A stretch of 64,000 bases of DNA, from contig CM022303.1 of assembly GCA_011799875.1 (NCBI GenBank), positions 299,782,362-299,846,361 of the forward strand, written 5' to 3'. The stretch is from Thinopyrum elongatum. Taxonomy: Eukaryota > Streptophyta > Magnoliopsida > Poales > Poaceae. The notes beneath the pieces were generated by a model. That model saw only the letters and a program-made list of their open reading frames with translations. It searched no databases and had not been told where the DNA came from. Below, in pieces: positions 21,370 to 31,900 of this stretch; within the stretch, counting starts at the first letter, position 1, and each line of letters opens with the position of its first letter. The translations under genes and the position numbers were made by a program.

Positions 21370-24330
21370 CGGGCGCGTGAAGTGAATGCCATGGAGCCAG
21401 CGGCAGATTCTCGGAAGCCGCTCAAGTGGTCACACACGCCCATCATCTTTGATGAAGATGACCACCCCGACCGCATTACTGCGGTAGGGTGTTTACCGTT
21501 GTTGGTCTCACCAACAATTCGCAACCTCAAGGTCACAAAGATGCTGGTTGATGGCGGGGCCGGGTTGAATCTGGTTTCCCCAAAGATTATCAGCAAACTA
21601 CAGATAGCAGAGGAAGAACTTAAGGCCACAGGCACGTTTCAAGGAGTCAATCCCGACAGGAGCTGTCCTAAGGGAAAGGCTACGTTGCCAGTGACATTTG
21701 GAGGAGAGTTGAACTACAGGACTGAGAAAGTTGTGTTTGATGTGGTTGACCTCCCCCTGCCGTACAACGGGATCCTTGGGCGCCCGGCCCTGGCCAAGTT
21801 CATGGAAGCGTCCCACTATGCCTGCAATACCTTGAAGATGCCAGGGCCGATGGGCATCATTTCTGTTCCGTCGGACAAGAAAGACGCAATCATTTGTGTG
21901 GATAAGATGTACCGGGACGCGGTCACGGCAGAGGTCGCGGAAGCCACAGTTCCCGCCAAGGAAAAACATAGCAGAGGCACTGGCAAGGAATCCAGGAAGC
22001 GTACCTCTGTGGAATGTGCCGCGCGCGTTGATGACACGCCAGAGAGTTCCAACAGTAAGAGATCCAAGGCTGCTCCACCCCAAGTGAAAAAGGTCGCGGC
22101 AGGACTGGCTGGCGCTGATGGTACTTTCACTATCAGCGCCACCCTTGATGACAAATAGGAAAGCGCGCTCATTGCCTTCCTGCGGGTGAATATCGATGTG
22201 TTTGCCTAGAAACCATCTGATATCTCCGGTGTTCCCAGGGAGGTAATCGAGCACCACCTTACTGTCTGTCCACATGCCCGGCCCGTCAAGCAGAAGGTTT
22301 GGAAGCAGGCCTTGGAACGGCAGCAGTTTATTGCCGAGGAAATCAAGAAACTTGAAGCAGCTGGTTTGGTCAGAGGAGTATTGCATCCAACATGGTTAGC
22401 AAACCCATTGGTTGTGCGCAAGGCTAATGGAAAATGGAGGCTTTGCATAGATTTTACGGATCTGAACAAGGCGTGCCCAAAGGACCCATTTCCCTTGCCG
22501 CGCATCGACCAGATCATGGATTCTGCTTCAGGATGTGAGTTGCTCTCTTTTCTGGATGCATACTCTGGATACCATCAGATTTTTATGTCCAAGGGAGACG
22601 AAGAAAAGACCTCATTCATCACCCCATGCGGCATGTACTGCTTTGTGCGCATGCCTTTCGGGTTGAAGAGTGTCGGGTCCACTTTTGCAAGAGCAGTCCA
22701 GATTGGCTTTCAACCATAGTTACACAGGAACATTGAAGCCTATATGGATGATATTGTGGTCAAGACCAAGGACAGATCACCCCTCATCTAGGATTTAGAA
22801 GAGACATTTGCCAATCTACGCAAGATCAACTTGAAACTGAATCTGGAGAAGTGAGTGTTTGGTGTTCCCTCCGGCAAGCTACTGGGTTTCTTTGTGTCCC
22901 ACCGTGGGATAGAGGCCAACCCCGATAAGATCAAGTCTATTGAGCCGATACAGGCGCCCAAGACAGTTAAGGATGTGAGGCGTTTGACAGGATGCGTTGC
23001 CGCGCTTAGCAGATTCATCTCCAAGTCTGCCGAGCGCACCTTGCCGTTCTTCAAGATTTTGAAGAAGGCAGGACCCATGAAGTGGACCCCGGAAGCAGAT
23101 GCAGCACTGCAGGATTTGAAGGCCTACTTGTCTTCTGTGCCTACTTTGGTCGCACCCAAACCACAAGAGCCGTTACTGCTATATCTGGCAGCAATTAATC
23201 AAGTGATTAGTGCGGCCCTAGTAGCACAGCGGGAAGTGGAAGAAACAGTAACCTCAGCAAGTGTCCCGCCCGGGGAAGAGGAAGAGAGCGGCCCGACAAG
23301 GCCAGATACGGATCAGGACAAAGAGGAGCACGGCAGCGGAAGCAACCCCAAGGACACGGCAAGGAAGAAGGTGGTGCAACGCCCAGTATACTTCGTCAGC
23401 TCCCTGTTGCAGGGGGCTAGATCTAGGTACTCTGGCATGCAAAAATTGATCTTTGGCCTTGTCATGGCCTCAAGGAAACTGCGCCACTACTTCCAAGCCC
23501 ATGAGATCATGGTTGTCACCCGCTTCCCGTTGTAAAGGATACTTCGAAACCTAGAGGCCACCGGCAGGATAGTGGAGTGGGCATTGGAGTTATCCAGCTT
23601 TGGCCTGAAGTTTGAAAGCACGTCAACAATCCAGAGCAGGGTGTTGGCAGAGTTTATTGCAGAATGGACGCCAACCCCTGATGAAGAAGTACAGGAAACA
23701 GTTATCCCCGGCAAGGAAGCGCCCCAAGAATGGATCATGTATTTCGATGGTGCCTTCTCCCTACAAGGTGCAGGGGCTGGCGTGCTTCTCGTGGCTCCCA
23801 CTGGAGAGCACCTGAGGTACGTTGTCCAGATGCACTTTCCCCGGGAGGAGGCGACCAACAATACAGCAGAATATGAAGGGCTTCTTGCCGGGCTCAGGAT
23901 TGCCACAGAATTGGGAATCAAGAAGCTGATCGTTTGAGGAGATTCACAGCTGGTGGTGAGACAAGTCAACAAGGATTACCAAAACCCATTGATGGAGGCA
24001 TACGTCGAGGAAGTGAGAAGATTGGAGGAGCGCTTTGACGGGTTGCAAACAGAGCACGTACCCCATGCGGAAAACAGCACTGCTGATCACCTGTTGAAGG
24101 GCGCTGCGCAGAAGCTTCCTGTGGAACCTGGGACTTTTGTTCTCCATCTTACTCAGCCCTCCGTATCCCCAACAACAATGGCCCAGAAGAGGAGGAAATT
24201 GGACTCCGGTAGAGCCTTTCGGGGCTCCTGGCAGGGACCCTGCCGGGAACAACTCCCCTTCGCTTGCCGGGCTGCACCCTCCTACCAGGCCACTGGTCCC
24301 CGCAGACGAGGGATGCGCCCCCACGAATGA
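21370..24330 (+). pseudogene. Element B pol: protease, RT, RNase H, second RNase H
   Basis: One frame continues from gag through this segment with in-frame stops at 22156, 22207, 22717, 22789, 22852, about 23533 and about 23935. Domains: aspartic protease with LVDGGAGLN (about 21545); RT with LVRGVLHPTWLANPLVVRK, FLDAYSGYHQI and the catalytic YMDD at 22741-22752; RNase H around 23150-23520; then a second RNase H beginning MYFDGAF (about 23740) with NNTAEYEGLLAGL and GDSQLVVRQVNKDYQNP. The dual RNase H is diagnostic of the Tat/Ogre branch. Most stops fit a C-to-T change on one strand (CAG or CAA to TAG or TAA, TGG to TAG). The frame is lost before 24330. Confidence 0.92.
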
Positions 24331-24461
24331 GGAGGTGCCGCTAGTCCTCGTTGCCGAGCCTCAGGCTCCAACTTCGGCAAGGCACATAGTCCATTTCCCT
24401 CCAAACCGGAGAACTTCCCGAAGAGCAAGAAGAAGCTGAAAGAGTAGCCCGGAGGGCCAGT

Positions 24462-25610
24462 ATGTATCAGTTTGTCGATGACACACTATACACAAGAAAA
24501 CCCAACGATGTGAAATTGAAGTGCATTTGCCGGGAAGGAGGAAAGGAACTGCTGGCAGAGATACACAAAGGCATGTGCGGCTCCCACATTGGATTAAGGG
24601 CTTTGGTTGCGAAAGCATTCCGGCAAGGATTCTATTGGCCCACAGCCCTCCAAGATGCGGTTGAGCTCGTCACCAAGTGTGAAGCCTGTCAGTTCCATTC
24701 CAAAAATATCCATCTGCCTACCCAAGCACTCCAGACAATCCCTTTGTCATGGCCGTTTTCGGTCTGGGGGCTCGATATCCTCGGCCCTTTCCCCCGAGCT
24801 GTCGGGGGCTTTGAATTCTTGTTTGTTGCAATCGACAAGTTTACAAAGTGGCCGGAAGTAGATGCCATGAGAAACGTGACTGCTCAGCCAGCTATCAAGT
24901 TCTTGAAAGGATTGGTGTGCCGCTTCGGGGTCCCTGCTCGGATCATCACCGACAACGGCACCTAGTTCACGAGTCGCGCCTTCATGCAATATGTTCTTGC
25001 TCTCGGAAGCAAGATCTCATTTGCATCTGTCACACATCCCGGAAGCAATGGACAAGCTGAGAGGGCGAACGCTGAAGTGCTGTGGAGACTCAAGACAAGA
25101 ACATTTGATAAGCTACGGAAGCACGACAGGCAATGGATCAATGAGCTGCCGGTGGTTCTTTGGTCCCTCAGAACGACACCAAACCGAGCTACCGGGCAGA
25201 CTCCCTTCTCCCTAGTCTATGGGGCAGAAGCAGTTATCCCCACGGAACTCATTTACGGGTCACCTCGAGTGCTTGCCTATGATGAAGTAGCGCAGGAACA
25301 GCACATGCGTGACGATGCCGTGCTTCTCGAGGAGAACCGTCTCCGGGCTGCTACGCGTGCTGCACGCTATCAGCAAGCCCTGCGTCGCTATCATAGCCGC
25401 AGGGTTCATGCCCAGTGTTTTGAGGAAGGCAACCTTGTCCTTAGGCGCGTTCAGTCTGCCAAGGGTACAAACATGATGTCGCCGGTGTGGAAAGGCCCTT
25501 ACCGGGTAGTACGAGTGACCAGACCTGGCGCAGTCCGTTTGGAGACCGGAGATGGCATTCAATTGCAAAACCCATGGAATATTGAGCATCTCCGCAAGTT
25601 CTACCTGTAA
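24462..25610 (+). pseudogene. Element B integrase
   Basis: Shifted in frame relative to the RT segment. Contains the zinc-binding part (EIHKGMCGSHIGLRAL, then CEACQF), the core beginning WGLDILGPFPRAVGG, and ARIITDNGT, where an in-frame TAG at 24963-24965 replaces a glutamine codon before FTSRAF. It continues with THPGSNGQAERANAEV and a C-terminal domain ending NPWNIEHLRKFYL at 25610. The DDE residues are all present in sequence, but the stop and upstream frameshift inactivate it. Confidence 0.9.
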
Positions 25611-27711
25611 GGCGCGGCTGTCGGGCCTTGCCCAGCAGCTACCCTTTTGTACTGGCCTTGCCTCAGCTGCATGTAACCCCTTACAAAGCCAGGCGCAGAC
25701 CCTGAGCAACAGAGAAATAAATGAAGCGCTGGGGCCCCCCGACAAGTTGCATGCATGCATAACCATTTCATAAGCATTGCACGATTCATGTAGATAGGTT
25801 GCATGGTCATGTAGATAGATTACATCTGGCATCATCTTCATTTGCATAAACTGCAGGCCTCTGCCATGGCCTCAGTCCTAGGAAGAGGATGCAAAGACAA
25901 GCCAACACTGCGATCTCCGGCAAGCCAAACAGATAAGTTCCATCTCTTATCCATACGTGTTCCGTGAGTAGGGCTTGTGCATATGAAAACCTCGCCGCCT
26001 CGGGAACAAAGGTGCTCTCGTCTACTGACACGAACGCTGCTTCAGTCAGGATGGTCGTAGTAGCCTTTGGTTGAAAGGGGTTGGCGGGGGGCTGGTCTCT
26101 CCCAATGGGTTATGCGCCCGGCAGGCTCAGCCTCACGGCAGCAGTCCTATGGGGTGCCGGCAAGGTAGCTTACCGGGATCTACTTGTTTACGTGAAAGTA
26201 TGGAGGCGTTTCACCTCTGCATGGATATCATACATGCACAAGTGCCTAGCAAAGCTTATCTTTTTCATTAGTATGCTGATCAACAAGTACAAATCTCACG
26301 GAACATAAACATGGATACAAGAGATTACATTATTTGGACTAAAATTTGGCAAGTGCCTACAGATTTAAGATTGAAAAAGATTAGTGCCCCGTAAACTCCT
26401 CTCCTTGTCCCTTTTTATCTCAGGTAGTGCGGAGGGAAGAGGAGAGCTCCGAAGGACTGCCCGAGCAGGAGCCCACCCCGATCCCGTCATGGCCTGCCGG
26501 GTGCAGCCTGACAAGATTGGGAGTGGCAAGACTGCGAAGAAGTGGGACGGAAGGAGCAGCTCGGCGGTGCCCTGGTCACCACCTCTAGGACCAGTTGAAA
26601 GCCCCAGCACAAGCGCCGACAGGGAAGGCCGTCGGAGCTCGGCTGGAAGACTGCTGGAGGAGGCGAAGGCACCAAGAGAGTGGCCCCCTCCCCGGCGGTC
26701 GGGAGCCTGGTGATGACGGTGCCGGGGAGGGGAGGGGAAGAACGGAAGACGAGGCGGCAGGACATCAGTACGAGACGACCGCGTCGATGCCCTCATACTC
26801 CGACCTGACGGTCTGCCTCCCGCCTTCTCTGTCTTCCCTAACTTCATCTTCATCAACACCGCTCCAGGAAGGCGCCGGGCCCCTAGCCCAGCACCTCCCG
26901 TGAAGAGACGGCGGGCGATTGCGGCAAGTAGGATGCTCGAGGCGCGCCACTCCCCACCTTGGCGGGCAGGAAGACGTCGCCGTCCTTAGCATGAATGCGA
27001 GGTCCGCCGGAAGGAGCAGTGCTGGGATTACCAAGGACCCCATATACTGCATCCCAGGCGAGCATCAAGAGTCCCGGACACCTCGCCAACAAGGTGGCGA
27101 CCCCCGACGACGCGTGGCACCAGACCAAACTCACTCCCCAAGCGTTAGCGCGAGCATTTGACATCGTCAACAACTCCAAGATGGGGCCCGAGGCCTGGCC
27201 CCGGGCTCTCCCTTTCAGCATACCCAGAAGAAGCAGAAGGCGGAGGAAGAGAGGAAAGTAGGTGAATGCCTCCACTCATCCCCCGCTCCTCCTTTTATAG
27301 GCAAGCTGGTGGTGGGGGCTGATTCCCCAGCGAGTACCCGCCGTCCTCCTCCACCAATCCAAGAAGATCGGGCCCCTGCCTTGATGCTCTCCCGCACCAC
27401 GCGCCTCCATTTACCTACCCCACTCGATGCATGCGGCATTCATGGCTAAGGATAGGGGCGCGGTGGGAAGAGTGAATTGGTAGTTATCCGCCCGTGCGTT
27501 AAAATCATTCACGGGCCATTACAATAGTGGCCCCACCACAATTGGCATTGCACGACGCGCGGCAAAACCAGAAACTGACCCGAGCTCAGGTTAATGAAGA
27601 AGCAAAGAAGATCTCAAAGGGCGGAGACGCCATTACATTTCTACCTATGCACTGGTTAGGGCCTAACCTGACGATGCCCAGCGGCGCGTCCGTGCTAGGC
27701 CCGGGGGCTCC
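25611..27711 (+). other. B 3' internal region with possible antisense transcription unit
   Basis: About 2.1 kb between integrase and the 3' LTR, unusually long and with no sense-strand coding signal. On the minus strand a TATA box (27299-27293) precedes open stretches 27275-26883 and 26859-26365, with no recognised domain. Extra, often antisense, reading frames at this place are known in Tat-lineage elements, which is the main reason to suspect one here. A purine/G-rich tract (CCGGGGGCTCC) immediately before 27712 is in the position of a polypurine tract. Confidence 0.5.
27293..27299 (-). promoter_or_regulatory. Antisense TATA box in B
   Basis: The minus strand reads CTATAAAAGGAGG, identical over 13 bases to the core of the B LTR promoter. 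It faces away from the 3' LTR, into the 3' internal region. Confidence 0.5.
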
Positions 27712-27901
27712 TGTCGGTGCAACAGACCCTGGGTCCATTGCACGGACTGTGCACAGGCCAGAGACAAGATTACAAGACCAAGATCGCACCAAACAAGGAG
27801 GATCAATTCCTTTGAAGGATCCAAGTGCAAGTCGAGATGGCCAAGGTGAGCCAGAGGAACAAGGCATCACTAAAGGAAGGACCTACCTTGTCGGGCAGGT
27901 G
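27712..27901 (+). repeat. B 3' LTR, first part (left of nested element A)
   Basis: TGTCGGTGCAACAG start, 190 bp, ending in AGGTG (27897-27901), the left copy of A's target-site duplication. Confidence 0.95.
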
Positions 27902-28778
27902 TGTAACACCCCATGTATTAACTACAGTAATCACCCTTTTGATTATGCCATGTCATCATGATTATCAGTGCCAAATCATCATCTGCATCCATTTTTGCAT
28001 TCAGCTCCTAACTAAAATTTCAAATTAAAATTAAAGTGGAAAATAAAAGTTGACCAAACATGAAAACTAAAATGTGCATCATGTTGCAAATATTCCCATA
28101 GCATTTATAAAAATGATTGTAACATTTTTTGGAATTGTAAAAGGACTCGAACAACAAGAAACAGCAGCAACATAGCACTATTTAATCCCTTTTCAATTAA
28201 ATAAAATCCCAACAAAAAGATATGGACACCAATCCAATTTCTAGCAGTGACTATTGTTGCACTGTGATTTATGGACCAGTTCTTATATTTTACAAAAGTC
28301 CATAAGTGGCCTAAACATTTTTGTAAACAGCAAATTAAAAAAGAAAGAAAAGAAAAAAAGAAACCTTCCCCCCCCCCCCCGACTGGCCAAGCCCAGCTGG
28401 CCTCAGCCAACCAGGCCGGCCCAGCAGCCCCTGGCTATACCCCCCTGCGCGACCCCAAACCCTAGCCCACCGCCGCCTGGGCCTAAGTGGCACAGTGGCC
28501 GGCCCAGCCCACCCCGCACCCTCTCCCACCTCGCGCACTGCTCCCCCTCGCCATTGTCGTCCCCACGCGCGCGCGTGCACACCCGCAACCCGGCCCCCCT
28601 CGCTCCCTGGATGACAGCGCGCTGCCGCGCCCTCCGTGGAGGTTAAGGGCAAAGCCCCACGCCCCCCTGGTTCCCTCTGGCCTCACTCTCCCCGTTCTCC
28701 CTCTCTGTCTCGTCCTCCCCGCGCCACCGAACACGCCCACCACTGCCGTCGCCATGGACGCCGCCACCGACCTCCCCC

Positions 28779-28967
28779 TCGCCTGAGATCGCCTCCCGGA
28801 GCTCCGTGGAGCTCGACTCCTTCGACTACCCGCACAAGCTCGACCGGGAGGCCCTCCTCCGCCGCACCTGCGTCGTCCCCTTCCTCGGATCGCCGCCGCC
28901 ATTCTCCTCCGACTCCGGCCGCACCACGCCTCCCCCGAGCCCACGTGAACGGCTACGCTCACTGTGA
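28779..28967 (+). other. Gene-like GC-rich reading frame in A 5' LTR
   Basis: 62 codons plus TGA with strongly G/C-ending codons and a protein-like composition: motifs VELDSFDYPHKLDREALLRR and CVVPFLGSPPPF. A good-context ATG at 28754 (GCCATGG) is one base out of frame because of a C-run. The frame runs into the TCACT/GTGAGG donor candidate at 28962/28963. I do not recognise the protein. It could be a captured host exon or the first exon of the LTR gene, but its frame does not match the phase needed for exon e1. Absent from the GC-rich modules of I, F and H. Confidence 0.4.
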
Positions 28968-30117
28968 GGATCCCCTCCCTCCTCTGCTCCTCTTCTGGCT
29001 CGCCCGCTCACCGTGGCTGCCTCGCCGCGTGTGACCGCTCCGGCCGCCGCGGTGCTGCTCCGTCCGGTCGCCTCGCTCGACATTTCGGCCTGGCTTTTGC
29101 TCCGTTCGTCGCCGCGTCGATCACTGGTTCAAATGGCGTAGTTGGCGCGCGCAAAAACCCCCTCGAAGCACCGCCCGCACCACTCACCGGAGCACATCTC
29201 CGCCACGCTCGTCGCCGGCACCTTTTCCGGTCACCATTGCCCCCGCCACCACCACCGTTCGACGCACGGCACACGTGCGGTTCGAACGCGCCCGGCCGCA
29301 TGCCAAACGGCGCACCACAGCTCGATCCCGCCGCTCGCCGGCGCTCTGCCGCCGTCTCTGGCGCGCGCCGGGGTGGTTCCGGTGGGTCTAGCCGACGTGG
29401 CCGCCACGTGGACCTCCCCGGGCCCCCCTGGGCCGCTGACATGTGGGCCCGTGGGGCCACTGTTGACCGTTGACCTGGTCAACTGGTCTGACTAGTGGGC
29501 CCCACGGCGCTGTTTATTAGCAGCTAATTAAAATGATTAAGTTAATTAATTGTTAGTTAGTTTAGACACTAACGTGTGGGTCCACCCACTGATTAGTTTA
29601 GATTAGATTAAAATTAATCCTGGTTTAACACTGTGTCAATGACATGTGGGACCCCCATGTCAGTTTGACCCAGTCAAATCCACTGTTGACTGCTGACATC
29701 AGCAACACGTCATGATGACGTCACTCTGCACTGTTTTGGATAATTCGAATTTAAATAAATAATTAATTCCAGAAAATTGATTTAAAACTTTAGAAAATCA
29801 TATCTTTTAATCCGTAGCTCTGATCGAAAAACTATATACATGAAAATTGCTCAGAACGACGAGACGAATCCGAATACGCGGTCCGTTCGTCCGTCACACG
29901 TCCCTAACTATCCGAACATGCAACCGTTCCTCTCCGGTCTTCTGTCTGACAAATGTCCGGAACCGGGAAAACATTCCCGGATGGATTCCTCCTTCCTCGG
30001 TGACGTGCAACCATACGTTAGGACACACCCGGCACTGCATATTGTCATGTCGTACATTGTGTTGCTCATATTTGCTGTGTATTTATACTGTTTCCTCCCC
30101 CTCTTCTCTCTCGTTAG

Positions 30118-31900
30118 ACCCCGACGCAGTTCCCGGTACCGACGCAGCTCAGGAGCCCGACAACACCGTTAACGACTTTGCCTTTGCCTCCGAGCAACCA
30201 GGCACGCCCCCCCTTTGATCATCCCGATATCACCCATTCTATTTCTTATGCTTCCATTAGAATTGCTGCTGCTGCTGCTTTACCTATTCTGATGCATAGC
30301 CTGTTTACTGTAACCTGTTGTTGATAATTACCTGCATAACCTAAACTGCTTAGTATAGGCTGGGTAGAGACCTATCAGTGACCCCACTAGTCCCGAACGC
30401 CCCGCTGGATTATCAGAAGACCCGATCAACGGGATTGAAGACCCGGCCCCGACACCGCACATCACCCCCTTTAGTTGTAACGACACTGCAGCGTTACTAT
30501 CGAGTGCCGAGGGTGAAACCTCTTGTAGCACTTCGGATGTTAACTCTGTAGAGTAGCTATTCGGTCGTGGTCATCGAGGGTGATTCCTCCTTCACCACTT
30601 CTGGTAACGACACTCTCGTGCAACACATCAAGTATGAACCCATCGAGGGTGATTCCTCCGAGTTCACCTTGACGGATACATCGAGTGGGAATTCAACGAG
30701 GGTGATACCTCGGATTCCTCTGATGTTATGGACACACGGATACTTGGACTTTACACTGTTACTTGGATAGGCGGGTCGACCCTGAGGGGTACCCGCGTGC
30801 GCCTGAGAGGCGAGTGTTGTGAAGACGGGTGCCTGTATGGTGCCCGAGTAATGAATACGAGGCGCGGCTGGGCATTCTTAACCCTTGCAGCAAGTCCTCG
30901 AGACGGGGCGACGGGGTCACATCTTTCGTGAGTCTCTGCTCGTTACCGCAAGCCCCTAGTCCTAACGATTTGGATATTTGATCCGAGCATGCCTCTGGTC
31001 TGATAGCACTAACCATCACGTGGGCATAGTATGGGCGTTCTACATCGTAGCATCAGCCAACAGTTCTGCCAGACGTCCAGTTCAGCATTGTGGCACGGTC
31101 GGATCATACCGACCCTCCGAGGCGGTGCTGGTATCCACCCTGCACAAAACGACCCGGAGTGCACAGGGCGATGGCCCAAGACCCCTGAGTGCTTAGGATG
31201 TAGACCGGCGGGGACCTCTCTGCTGAGCTTTAGGTAGGGCTGCGGTGTGTCGTTTGGCCGAGGCCGGGCATGACCCAGGAAAGTATGTCCGGCCGGAGTT
31301 AATCAAGCTTGTTGGGTAAGGTGGTGCACCCCTGCAGGGAAGAAAACTTCTATCGATAGCCTGTCCTACGGTAAAGGACACTCGGAGTTGTATCTTGATT
31401 GATACAATTTAGAACTGGATACTTGGATACTATGGCTCTGGGATTGCTTCTCGTAGGGAGTCGAGAAGGGATCTCTGGACGAGGTTGATGACTGTATGGC
31501 TCTGGGATTGCTTTCTCGCAGGGAGTCGAGAAAGGATCTCTGGGTGAGGTTGAGACTTAATGATACTGCTACATTATATTGAACTGTTCTACTCTCTTCT
31601 ACTGCTGCAAGACCGCTGAAGAAGCTAGTCTTCGATAGGACTAGGCCTTCTCTCTATTCTGGCATTGCTGCAGCCCAGTCCACATATACAGCCTCCCTTT
31701 GAAAATGTTGCATATGCAGAGTAGATCCTTGCTTGCTGAGTACTTCTGAGTACTCACGGTTGCTTTGTTTTCCTTTTCTCCCCATATCAGTTTGTCGTGA
31801 CCAAGATGACGGAGCCCCTGAGACAGATGCCCCGTCGATCGACTACTACTACCACCCCGAGGATGGATGCTACTACGAGTTGACTGACGACCAGGAGTAG
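30118..31900 (+). other. Putative spliced LTR gene, A 5' LTR copy (exons 30118-30201 and 31806-31900)
   Basis: e1 (84 nt) follows a long polypyrimidine tract ending TCGTTAG and encodes an acidic stretch beginning PDAVPGTDAA and ending EQP. It ends CCAG, followed here by GCACGC where all other copies have GCAAGC. e2 (95 nt) begins after CCAAG, completes a GAT codon, encodes DDGAPETDAPS, then YYYHPEDG and YYELTDDQE, and stops at 31898-31900. After the stop comes a block around CCCAGGCAGGAGGCCTACG shared by all four families. Exon lengths, phases and stop position agree with I, F and H although the intervening sequence has changed in length. Function unknown; the product would be small, acidic and tyrosine-rich. 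Confidence 0.55.
30508..30712 (+). repeat. Palindrome array in A 5' LTR
   Basis: Four copies of a CGAGGGTGATTCCTC-like motif at about 30508, 30575, 30644 and 30697. The last is a perfect CGAGG/CCTCG hairpin around GTGATA. Lies in the putative intron between e1 and e2. Confidence 0.7.

Noticed and set aside
21598..22386. 262-codon minus-strand frame in B pol
   Set aside because: Antisense to protease and RT; open because the opposite sense strand is codon-constrained.
26365..27275. Antisense frames in B 3' region called as definite genes
   Set aside because: Starts are not ATG in good position relative to the TATA box, and the frames are broken; kept only as a possible antisense unit.
28360..28380. 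C-run as a possible assembly or regulatory feature
   Set aside because: Simple low-complexity run of variable length, shorter in the sister LTR; nothing else supports a function.
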